This document shows positions 1 to 9,100 of a DNA stretch of 64,000 bases, piece after piece. Positions within the stretch are counted from its first letter, which is position 1. Every line of letters begins with the position of its first letter. The notes below the pieces were generated by a model, which was not told where the DNA came from, did no database searches, and worked only from the letters and a program-made list of their open reading frames with translations. Made by a program: the position numbers and the translations under genes. Source of the DNA: JBGSON01 sp041739085 (GTDB lineage: Bacteria > Patescibacteriota > Gracilibacteria > CAIRYL01); NCBI GenBank assembly GCA_041739085.1, contig JBGSON010000014.1, positions 15,174 to 79,173 of the forward strand. Reading direction: 5' to 3'.

Positions 1-430
1 GTGTTTCTTCCGCGAATGGTATTCTTTCATTGTTCTCAGTGCTGTAATACCAGTCTCGAGACTCAGTATTCTGTTGAAATCTTCCGAAAAATATCCAGAA
101 GCAGGATTCGATTTGATCCCTCGTCTCTTCACTGCATCTTCTAAGCAAAGTTTCCATTCTCTCTTTCATACCCCGGATGGAACGTTTCGTTTTTGCGAGA
201 AAATTCTGCCTCCCTGATTGAATTCTCGCGAGAGAATTTTTGAGTTTTTCTCTTTCCGTTTCTACCATCTCTGCGAATTCGGGAGAGAGATCGAACGTAT
301 TCGAGAGACGGAAATCAACCTCGATGCCATTTTCACTTCGAGTGGCGACAAGGTACGGACGAAAGGTCTCCGGCGTCATGCCGAGAATTCGGTTCATCGT
401 GCTCGCCGGAATTTCGGAAGCGGAATCCAT
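1..430 (-). CDS. Hypothetical protein, 3' end cut off by the window edge
   Basis: An open frame of 143 codons runs from an ATG at 428-430 off the left edge with no stop. The product begins MDSASEIPASTMNRILGM. Residues about 50-110 are rich in E, K and R and look helical, possibly a coiled coil. No signal peptide, membrane segment or known motif is visible. It is in the same frame as the methyltransferase upstream: that gene's TGA at 452-454 is followed by seven sense codons and then this ATG. The two are probably co-transcribed, with the second translated by reinitiation. A single longer protein broken by the TGA is the alternative. Function unknown. Confidence 0.55.
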   Translation of the reverse strand, partial: MDSASEIPASTMNRILGMTPETFRPYLVATRSENGIEVDFRLSNTFDLSPEFAEMVETEREKLKNSLARIQSGRQNFLAKTKRSIRGMKERMETLLRRCSEETRDQIESCFWIFFGRFQQNTESRDWYYSTENNERIPFAEET

Positions 431-451
431 GGGAAAAAGATTTTTCAGATA

Positions 452-1300
452 TCAGTTCGACCATACCGGGGTACGCTCCTCGGATCGGCCCCGCGCCCTC
501 ATCTCATAATGTTTTTCCATTCTCAGAAACGGTGTCGGGAATCCGATCGTGAACATCCTGCCGTCCACCCCTTGCTCGCGGTACGCCGTTGAACAGAACA
601 CTCCGAAGTTCTGCAGAAACCATGTGTGCATATCGGAAAGCGGCGAATATCGGCAGAGATAAGAATCATCGAGGAATGCCACTCCTCCGAGTTTGAGTGC
701 GCGGGCCACCTCGGAGAGAATCTGAAAGTATCTCTCCCGATCGCCTCCGTATTCGTTCAGGATAAATTCGAGCACCTGAAACGACTGGAACACATCGACA
801 GAGTTATCCGGAAAAGGAAGCCGCGCGATGTCTCCCCGGATGGCCTGGGCTCTCCTTCCTTCCGGATACGCGCGGCAGGAGTCTTTCGCGAGACACCAGT
901 CGACATTAAACGCCTGAACATTCTCCGGGCCGTATTCATCGACGATCCCGTCCGCGCAAACGGATCTCGGCCCTCCTCCGAGATCGACGACCGCGACTTT
1001 CGGATCCCGGGTCTTTCTCGCATCCACCCTCCGGTCGATTTCCAGCCGGAATTTGTTGTTGTATCCGTCACGTGCGTTGAGATATTCAAACGAACGATCC
1101 GTGAGCCGGAAAAACGCGGGAGGATCGTCCCGCACAATAACCGGCCCCCACAGAGTATTGAGTTCATACCGGAATCCCTCAGGCACGATCACATCCCGTT
1201 CCGTGAGGAGCGGAAGTTTTTCAGCAACAGGACAGGTGAGAGAGTTGCATTCCCGGTAAGTTCTTTCCGTATGCGGTTTTTCGACCATGTGTGAAAACAA
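452..1300 (-). CDS. SAM-dependent methyltransferase (class I)
   Basis: A 282-residue Rossmann-fold methyltransferase. Motif I, the SAM-binding glycine loop, reads VVDLGGGP near residue 105. An acidic residue at the end of strand 2 lies in FNVDWC, then GDIARLPFPDNSVDVFQS matches motifs II-III, and GGVAFLDD follows. This arrangement is typical of Methyltransf_11-type enzymes; the substrate cannot be told. A second ATG lies at 1288. A strong promoter (1310-1338) sits just upstream, so the first ATG would be nearly leaderless and the second may be the real start. Together with the cut-off downstream gene it may form a two-gene unit transcribed away from the long protein at 1458. Confidence 0.8.
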   Translation of the reverse strand: MFSHMVEKPHTERTYRECNSLTCPVAEKLPLLTERDVIVPEGFRYELNTLWGPVIVRDDPPAFFRLTDRSFEYLNARDGYNNKFRLEIDRRVDARKTRDPKVAVVDLGGGPRSVCADGIVDEYGPENVQAFNVDWCLAKDSCRAYPEGRRAQAIRGDIARLPFPDNSVDVFQSFQVLEFILNEYGGDRERYFQILSEVARALKLGGVAFLDDSYLCRYSPLSDMHTWFLQNFGVFCSTAYREQGVDGRMFTIGFPTPFLRMEKHYEMRARGRSEERTPVWSN

Positions 1301-1309
1301 TTGGCGATT

Positions 1310-1338
1310 ATTATTCTATAAATTTACATGTGTGTCAA
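1310..1338 (-). promoter_or_regulatory. Sigma-70-like promoter for the methyltransferase
   Basis: On the minus strand TTGACA (1333-1338) is followed by a 17-nt spacer and AATAAT (1310-1315). The -35 is perfect and the -10 matches 5 of 6. Transcription would begin about 1303, just ahead of the methyltransferase start codons. It is divergent from the promoter at 1398-1426. Confidence 0.6.
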
Positions 1339-1397
1339 ACAATGCGCGGCTGGAAAGAGAAAGCCGCATGAGACAAAACTCTGGCTCTTCAGTTTTG

Positions 1398-1426
1398 TTG
1401 ACAAACATGTCTTTTGTGTATATCGT
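1398..1426 (+). promoter_or_regulatory. Sigma-70-like promoter for the 1171-residue protein
   Basis: TTGACA (1398-1403), a 17-nt spacer and TATCGT (1421-1426) point toward the ATG at 1458. This supports starting the long gene at 1458: the open frame's earlier ATGs at 1287 and 1407 lie upstream of or inside the promoter. Confidence 0.55.
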
Positions 1427-1457
1427 TTGCTCCATTTTTTCATATGTTTTTTTTGCA

Positions 1458-4400
1458 ATGGAGGACTCACGAGATACTCATCCGATTGATACTGATGCAG
1501 AGAGAAACGGGGAAATAATTCCGTCGCCGGAACGATTACCGGAGCTGGTCATCAAGGACCACCTCCTAAAAACGGAACAGGAGTTCACGGGAGAAGCGGT
1601 GAAATTACAGGCATGCGACACCTCCTCCTCTGTTGCCGTTTTTGAAACGCTCGAGAATTATTTTCGCGCATGGCGGAGGAAACTCCTCATGCGGAATTAT
1701 CTCAACCGGCAGCATGGCAATATGCGTGAAGCGACTCCGGAGGGAATGATTCGTTACGTCGAGGAGGCAGGAAATAATACTGATCGATATTGTGGCTATC
1801 GCGGCATCCCCGGGGATGATTTTTTCCGCGTAGAAATGTTCCCGGCCATCGCAGAACTCGCGGAAACTCCGGAAGATCTTCTGAGGATCGGGAAGGACGC
1901 GATTGAGATTCTCAGACTTCTCATGGTGGGAGAGCTCTCCTATACCACCCACAGCACGACGGACAATCTCCTCTATAAATTCTTCCGAAACACTGGCGTT
2001 CCCACAGGATATTCCTGGAATGATGCGACAGGACAATTTCGGCATTATTATGCACATTACGAAGCTTCTTTTACCAAAGCAGTCGCGATCCATCAGGGAT
2101 GGGAATGCGATCGCCATTACGGGGGCAGTGATTATACGAATTCCAGAGATGAGATCGATCGGACATTTGTTCCCGTCTATGAAGCGATTCCGGAAAGATG
2201 GAGAGATGATGTGTTTGATATTTTTGTGAAATTTGGAGGCCATCATCATGCGCACCTCTATCTGAAGAAAATCCCCGGAGAAGTAAAATATTTCGTCGAT
2301 CACGAAAAGGAACACCTCCTCCCCTATTACTTCCGGCTTCTCCGTTCCACATCGCCCCAGCATGATCTGGAGAATGATGGCGCCATCCTTTTTGATCTTG
2401 ATCCGCTCGGACAAGAACTGGAAGCGCTTCACGGTTATACCGCGCACAGGGAAGAATCACTGGAGTTTGCCGCAGCGGTCATCGGGTGTTATGAATCGTT
2501 CGGAAACCGGCACTGGGGAAATGACAAAAACTTTTCGTTCATAGCCCCGTCGGAGGAAGATAAACAAGAAATGCGCCATGTCGGGTATTTTAATATTCCA
2601 CGGATCATTGCGTCCCTTGAGAATGACGGATACTCTCCTGAGGAAATTCGCGATATCCTCGCGCTTCCGGAAAAGTATTCCTGGCTGAAGCATGCCATCT
2701 TCCATATTATTGAACACTACGCAGAAATCGATTCGGGATTATTTCCCGGAGGAGTTTTTGCACTTCTTTCCTATCTCGAAAATTTCCGATCGGCAGAACG
2801 CGGGGCGTATAATTTCGTGCAAACCGTTACTGAGAAAAAACTCCCTGCGTCCGGCCTTGATGAATATCTCGCAGTCGGGACAGAACTGATTCAAAGGCTC
2901 GGGAAAAGTGCTAATGATTACTTTGACCTCCGTTCCTCCGCCTTATTCAGCGTGAAACTCCTCGATCTCCTCCGCAACCCCGGAGTGTTCCGGGATGCGG
3001 TGCTTTCGGGATCAACACTCGCGGAAAGTTATCCGTTTCCAGAAGACGGCATGAGCGGAGACGGGAGATCGACCATACTCGGTGCGTTTTTCGAGCATTA
3101 CGGCGATCCGCAGTTCGAACGTTTTCTCGAAGGATACCGCATCATCATCGCGCGGGCTCATCGGAAAAAGCTGGAACCGAAAGATCCGGAAGATCGTTCC
3201 ACGCGGGATGAATACCATCTCAGGCGGGATTTCGGAGAAGCGATCGGTCATTATTCAAGAGTTCAATATCATTTCACGAGAGGAAACCGGAATATCGGCG
3301 ATGAAAAATCACTTCCGGATATTCCATATGAAGACGCTTCCCGGATCTGCCTCTTTTTCATTTTTGACAGCAAGACGCACTACATGGACCTCTTCCAGCG
3401 TTTTGGAGAACTGGTGCACGACGGAATAGACCACCGGATTTCAGCCGCACTTGCTGTCTCTCTTACGGATCCGGAGAGGGCATCCTTCCCTGAAATTGAA
3501 GGCGTTGAATTCCCCCTGCCGAAGGAAAAAGCGATGAAGCTATTCGGAGCGATCGTGGAATCGAGGAAAACGGTGACGAGGATCCTCCATGCGGAACGGA
3601 TGGGGCCGGAACGCGCACTGGAAGCATGTAAACATACGCGTTCCTTCATGCGGCCGCCAAAGGAGCGATGGGGATATGACGAAATCATGACCCTCCGAAA
3701 GGAGCTCGAGAGACTGGAAGAACTGGAGGCAGATCCGGAAATAAAGGTACAAATAAATATGGAAAGATTTAAAGCGCTCATCCGTGAAGCGATCAATTTC
3801 GGGACTCTGCAAAGGATGATGAATATCGGACTGAGTCAGGTGAACCTCGATGTCCATGAGACCCCGTTCATGAGAGACTCCAATCCGTATACCCAGATGA
3901 TCACCGCGGCGGTTTCGCTTTTCGCCGCAGCGGGAGTGACGGAGATCCCGGGCGTTTCGGAAGGACTGGAAGAGCTTCCATTGCAGAATCCGCTCCTTTC
4001 TTCCACACCATCAAAAGAAGAGGAAGATGCCCGTCTCGCGCTTGTTTTGAAGGATCCGAAATTTGAATCTGCACTCCGAAGAAATATTCACTGTGCGCTT
4101 CCGCGAGTGGAACGAATGATCCTTCAGGCGAGAATGGCAATGCCGGGGCTCATGCCCGTGGGAGGGAAGATCCACACGACGACACCCATGAACAGCGATG
4201 TCCTCACCGGGATCCGGAATATTTTCGGACTGGAGAGTACTCCATTCCAGCTCATCCACGCGAATGATTCCCTCCTCCTCCCTCCGATGCCGAGTGCACT
4301 CGAACTCCAGCTCCTCATCCATATTCTGGAAAAATGCGGAGTCATTCATTCTGAAAGACCCGAGCTTCAGGTTGCGGTGGGAGACAGATTGCATGAAGAT

Positions 4401-4973
4401 CTTGCCGCTCAGGTCGGATCAGCCGTTCTTCTCGGAACGAGCAGGGGGATCGTGTATCCGGATAACGCATTTGCCACGACGCACGACGAGCAAACGGGAA
4501 CCCGCATCATGGCGTACGATGCCGGAGTGAGAAGAAGCGGCATGCCGTACGATGTTGCCGGAGCAGAGGGGAGAACCGACATGCTGGGACGGAGACATTA
4601 CGGAGACATTGGCATTTATCAGCTTCTCGGGACCCTTGCCGTCCACGAACAGAGAGGCGAAAGATTTGCTCCGCTCATGAGGAGATTTTCCCGTGGGTTT
4701 CACGATGTTCTGTCATGTCATGGACTCAGGAATTCTCTTCATGCATCCGCTTGGATTTTTGATCCGACAAAAAACGGAGATGATCCCGTGAGACATGCTG
4801 AGATGGTAAATCGATTCGGGAACGCCTGGATGGAATCCATGAATGAGCCGGGATTCGGGATCATCGGAGACGTGAGAAGGCTCATCGAACTCGCATCTCA
4901 CGAAGTGAGAGCGCAGAGGGAAGATGTTATCGCGGCAAAACCGGACGAATACGAAGCATTCCTCCGGTATTGA
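1458..4973 (+). CDS. Very long uncharacterised protein A; shares a C-terminal domain with the 1347-residue protein
   Basis: The product has 1171 residues from ATG 1458; the open frame reaches back to 1287, but the promoter position argues against earlier starts. No signal peptide or membrane segment is evident from this start. The first ~900 residues are helical, charged and unlike any family I recognise. The last ~230 residues align closely with the end of the protein at 6158-10201. Shared blocks are LMPVGGKIH/LLPVGGKIH, LIHAN-SLLLPPMPSA-ELQ, PELQV, FATTHD/FSTTHD, MAYDAG and GRTDMLGRRH, then RH and GII. The conserved H, D, T and R residues suggest a binding or catalytic site. The extent of the homology is seen directly; function is unknown. 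Confidence 0.8.
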   Translation: MEDSRDTHPIDTDAERNGEIIPSPERLPELVIKDHLLKTEQEFTGEAVKLQACDTSSSVAVFETLENYFRAWRRKLLMRNYLNRQHGNMREATPEGMIRYVEEAGNNTDRYCGYRGIPGDDFFRVEMFPAIAELAETPEDLLRIGKDAIEILRLLMVGELSYTTHSTTDNLLYKFFRNTGVPTGYSWNDATGQFRHYYAHYEASFTKAVAIHQGWECDRHYGGSDYTNSRDEIDRTFVPVYEAIPERWRDDVFDIFVKFGGHHHAHLYLKKIPGEVKYFVDHEKEHLLPYYFRLLRSTSPQHDLENDGAILFDLDPLGQELEALHGYTAHREESLEFAAAVIGCYESFGNRHWGNDKNFSFIAPSEEDKQEMRHVGYFNIPRIIASLENDGYSPEEIRDILALPEKYSWLKHAIFHIIEHYAEIDSGLFPGGVFALLSYLENFRSAERGAYNFVQTVTEKKLPASGLDEYLAVGTELIQRLGKSANDYFDLRSSALFSVKLLDLLRNPGVFRDAVLSGSTLAESYPFPEDGMSGDGRSTILGAFFEHYGDPQFERFLEGYRIIIARAHRKKLEPKDPEDRSTRDEYHLRRDFGEAIGHYSRVQYHFTRGNRNIGDEKSLPDIPYEDASRICLFFIFDSKTHYMDLFQRFGELVHDGIDHRISAALAVSLTDPERASFPEIEGVEFPLPKEKAMKLFGAIVESRKTVTRILHAERMGPERALEACKHTRSFMRPPKERWGYDEIMTLRKELERLEELEADPEIKVQINMERFKALIREAINFGTLQRMMNIGLSQVNLDVHETPFMRDSNPYTQMITAAVSLFAAAGVTEIPGVSEGLEELPLQNPLLSSTPSKEEEDARLALVLKDPKFESALRRNIHCALPRVERMILQARMAMPGLMPVGGKIHTTTPMNSDVLTGIRNIFGLESTPFQLIHANDSLLLPPMPSALELQLLIHILEKCGVIHSERPELQVAVGDRLHEDLAAQVGSAVLLGTSRGIVYPDNAFATTHDEQTGTRIMAYDAGVRRSGMPYDVAGAEGRTDMLGRRHYGDIGIYQLLGTLAVHEQRGERFAPLMRRFSRGFHDVLSCHGLRNSLHASAWIFDPTKNGDDPVRHAEMVNRFGNAWMESMNEPGFGIIGDVRRLIELASHEVRAQREDVIAAKPDEYEAFLRY

Positions 4974-4995
4974 TTTAATACAGATCTGTGCAATC

Positions 4996-6135
4996 TTATC
5001 GGCTCATGAATTCCGGGAGGATCTTTCTCGCTTCTTCCTCACCGAAGAGTTCCGTGAGGCGTTGTCTCAACTGAGAGATAGCAATTCCTTTGTTCGGTCC
5101 CGAGAGATCCTCAATCGGTGTCCCCATTTTTTGACTTACGGCCATGAGGAGACCATTCTGAAATTTTCTTCGGGCTGCATCTTTCGCAGCATTCGTATGT
5201 TTTGTCTTATGCCGAGGTTCTTCCGCTTTTGCCTGCGAGAGAAGTGCTGCGATTTCCGCTCTCATCTCGCCTGATATGGCGCCCCTCAATCCAAGGAATC
5301 CCTTAACTCTTTCCTTCCACCCGAGCGGTTTTACGTCAGGTGCTACGGCTACGGGAGGTGCGGAGGGAGAAACTTCCTCTTTTACGACTGAAGTCGAAGG
5401 AGCAAGCGCAAAAAAATCCATATTCTGTATTCGCTCCGCTTCTTCTCTTCTTCTCCTCTTTTTTTCCGCTCTCTGTTGCGCTTCTGATTGTTTTCCCTGC
5501 CCGCTCGTATGTCGCGGCTTTGTCCACAGTGTCGATGAAACAGAGGGTTTTGCTGTATCCGGTGGAGTTGGAGGCGTAACTCCTTTCGGCTTCAGTTGTT
5601 CGACCGGTTTTTCCGCTGCAGGAGCCGGAAGAGTTGTTCTTTCCGGTTCGTGCGCCTTTGGAGGAGTCGCATCCACCACCACTCCGTCCACCGTTCTGGT
5701 TTCAACGGGTAATGTCTTTGGGGAAGGCGTCTTCGTTTCCGATGTTCTCTGCGGCTTCGGAGCCGGGACCGTGGCTTCATGAGGAGCATTTCCCGCGAGT
5801 TTTCCTTCCACTTTCGGAGTACCGGCTCTTTCGTCTATTTCCTCACGCCGATGATCTACCAGCGGGAGCGCCAAGAGTGATCCTGCGGCTCTGCCGATGT
5901 GCTCTGCAGTTACTTCGATGACGACGTCTCCATCTCCATCGCCATCATCCTCTTCTCCAAGATCTAAACCTCTTTCTTCCATTTCATCTCCGAGGAAATC
6001 GAGTTCATCACCGCTACCGGCGTCTTCACGGGAGAGCTCGGCAGGCGGGAGCGCTTTTGGTCCCTCTCGTTCCGGGAATCGCGGGAGAGTCGCTTCCCGT
6101 GCTCCGCTTCCGACATGTCGATGGGTTTCACACAT
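4996..6135 (-). CDS. Proline-rich, acidic, probably disordered protein
   Basis: The product has 379 residues from ATG 6135. An ATG at 6186 would overlap the end of the upstream gene by 29 bp, so the shorter start is preferred. An acidic stretch near residues 40-75 contains EEDDGDGDGD. A long P/T/K/E-rich linker follows, then a basic RAEKKRRRREEAERI segment, and a compact helical C-terminus of ~110 residues (VKGFLGLRGAISGEMRAEI onward) that may be the only folded part. No enzyme motif or membrane segment is seen. It lies 22 bp after the 1347-residue protein on the same strand and probably shares its transcript, so it may act as a linker or adaptor for that protein. That role is inference only. 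Confidence 0.65.
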   Translation of the reverse strand: MCETHRHVGSGAREATLPRFPEREGPKALPPAELSREDAGSGDELDFLGDEMEERGLDLGEEDDGDGDGDVVIEVTAEHIGRAAGSLLALPLVDHRREEIDERAGTPKVEGKLAGNAPHEATVPAPKPQRTSETKTPSPKTLPVETRTVDGVVVDATPPKAHEPERTTLPAPAAEKPVEQLKPKGVTPPTPPDTAKPSVSSTLWTKPRHTSGQGKQSEAQQRAEKKRRRREEAERIQNMDFFALAPSTSVVKEEVSPSAPPVAVAPDVKPLGWKERVKGFLGLRGAISGEMRAEIAALLSQAKAEEPRHKTKHTNAAKDAARRKFQNGLLMAVSQKMGTPIEDLSGPNKGIAISQLRQRLTELFGEEEARKILPEFMSR

Positions 6136-6157
6136 AGTTTTTGGGAAAAATGAAAAA

Positions 6158-9100
6158 TCAATGAACGGCCTCACGGCTTGCTTCATTTCTGTATTTATTT
6201 TCCAGTAAGCTTTCTTGGACTACTCTAACACTTTCTCTGAGCCAGTCAAATAATTTCCGGGCTTCGAAAATGATCCCCTGTTCTTCCCCTGTTTCGCTGT
6301 ACCGGTCAGCACAGGCGAAATACGCATCCGTGCAAACTCTTACATTTTCATAATGCCTTTTTCCTGCTCCGGTGGTGCTATTTCCATTACCGCAAATCCA
6401 GTTTTCATCCAGGACTTGTTCCATTCCATATTTTCGAAGGATCTGAAGATATCTCTTTTTGAATTCTTCGGCGAAGTCTCCAAATGGACCACCGTATTTT
6501 TCCTGCGCGAGAACGGAATGAAGGAGCTGAAAAAGCTTCATATCATTCGGATGTCTCCGCCCGAGCATATCTGTTCTTCCGGAAAATCCATTCGTGTTGG
6601 GGAGGCGCGCATTTTGAGCTCCTGCGTCGTACGCCATCATGCGCGCTCCGGTAGATGCGTCATGAGTAGTAGAGAACGCTTTTTCGTCATATTCAACGCC
6701 TCTTTCTGTCGCAAGGAGAATGGCACTCCCGAGTATCCCAGCTTGATACGGATCGAGTCTTCCGACTCCGCTCACCTGGAGTTCCGGGAATTCGCTGTCG
6801 ATAACGCCGCTCGCGTCGAGGACGTATAAAATAGACTGCAGTTCTTCCGCACTCGGCATCGGAGGAAGGAGGAGGGATGTATTGGCGTGAATCAATCGGA
6901 ATGAGGTCTGACCAAACTGGAAAAGTCCCCGGAACATCTCAAAATGCTCAGTCTCAATGGGATGGAGCACATGGATTTTTCCTCCCACCGGGAGTAGTCC
7001 GATGGCATTGTCCCGCCACATCTCAATCGTTTTCCTCGCCAGCGGGATCGCTTTTTTGCACGCGCTTCTGAAGTCCGAATCGGTGGGCTGAAGGTGTTTT
7101 ACGGAAATGCCCGCGGGAACGAGTGAACGTCTTCCTCCTCTCCTCACTTCCACAGCTTTCGGATTGCTCTGGATCGACTCTTCTCTCAGCGCCACTATTG
7201 CGGGACGCGATGAGGTTTCCGGTTTCTGCTCAATGGTGAGTGTCCCGAGAAGCGTTGTTATGGAGAGAGAGGTCGATGTGGCGGATGCAAGCTCCTGATT
7301 CTCTCTTGAGTCATTTCCTCTCCCGATATCATCCAGGAATTTCTGGAATTCGCCTTCTGTCCTCAGGGAGCGGATTGTGTTCCATACTTGAACATAACCG
7401 TATATCCCGAGATGCGCCTCAAAAATCCGGTCGAGTGCATCGTCTGTTAAAAACAGAATCCCCTTGATTCCCTCAGTCAGGATATCTTTTTCCCTTGCGA
7501 TTGCGGACACCCATTCCTGCAACGTGTCTCCGCCATTCTCCCGTTGAGAACGAAGCTTCTGCATCATGCTCCATTCGAGTGTTTTTATCTCCTCGATGCA
7601 GGTTGAGACGGCAAGGAGGGTTAAAAAGAACTCTTTGATCCGGGACTGAAAATTTCCGATGAGAAACGGATGCTGAAGGCTTTCGCGAAAAGCCCGGACA
7701 TTGATGATGCCGAGATCCTGAAATTCCGCAATCATTCGGAGACTGTCCGAATACTCCTGTTCACCGAAAAGAGTTTCTCCCATATTTATTTCCGGACCTT
7801 TTCCTGTTTTCCAGAGGACGAGATGACAGGAAAGGGGGAGGGATATCTCATCGCACGTGAGAATTCCGGTTGTTACGAGGAGGTGGAGGGCGACGATGTA
7901 ATCCATCTGAGAGGAGACGAATTCAAACCGCTTCTGCCATTTCTCTTCTGTCGGTTCCATATACTCTCTTTCTATATCATGCTGAAGGTATGCTTCTTCT
8001 GATTCGCTCCAGCCCACTTTCGTTTCTTCGTCCGCATCATCTTTCCAGGAATCATCTTCAAATTCTTCCGGATGAGCTTTCCGATATTCCTCATTTTCTT
8101 TTCGCTGTGCAATTTTTCTCTCCCGAACACGCGTTTCGCACTCCTTTTTGAATTCCTCACCTGGTTCTTCCGTCATCCAGTCAAACAGCCCCATGAGTTC
8201 TTTCCACGAAAAAAGTCCCATGATCCAGACATCGAGGAGATTGGAAATGATCATGATCCGGTCTACCGTTCTTTCCGCGTTCCTTTCCGCCTGAGCATAT
8301 CTCTCATTTGGCTGACACATGAATGAATGTTTGTACTCTGGATCAGGAATGCGGTTGAATTTCTGGAGAAAACGGAGGAATCCTTTGGGGGGACGGAAAG
8401 GATCCGGCATTTTGAGAGCAAAAACGGAAAAATAGGGTGCCGTGACTTCTTCGTCGATCCATCCGCATTCTTCCCGGACCTGCTCATAGAACTCGAGAAA
8501 GCCCAGGAGCGGCGTGATTTCTGAACTTCCTCCGGCGGGGAGTAAATTTTGTTTCGCGACAGGAAGGGCAAGGACACCGTCCAGGTTTGCGGCGAGAAGG
8601 CGACAGGTATCGGACCTCACCCTGAGTGCCGGCGGCGTTTTCGCTCTTTCCGAAAGCGGTTTTCTCAGCGGTTCGACGAGCTCTTTGAGGAGTCCGGACG
8701 TGATGGTCACTTCATCTCTTTTTTCCCTTTCCATCCTTTCTCTACCAAACGCAGCATGGACAAGGCCGTACATTCCCGGGAAATTAAAAACCGCCTCTTC
8801 CCCCTCCAGCCTACCGATAATTTCGGTCCTCGGCTTCTGCCTTTCCATGTGTTTCATGAGCATCTCCGTTGCATCCCCTCTTCTGTCCGATGGGATTTCC
8901 TGAAGAAAATCCAGGACGAATTCGAGGAGATTCGCGGCTCTCCGCGGATTTCCGATCCCGTACATTTTTGTAATGCGGGCGGTAAACTGAACTGATTCAG
9001 TTATGGAAAATCCGTCAAGTTCTGCAAGCTTATAGCCCGCAATCTGATAGGCTTCGAGGACAAACTCAAAGGCAAAAGCGGCGTGAGCCGCGATTTCTGA

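Noticed and set aside
1605..2447. A 280-codon minus-strand frame
   Set aside because: It lies wholly inside the long gene at 1458-4973, and the plus-strand product is homologous to another protein.
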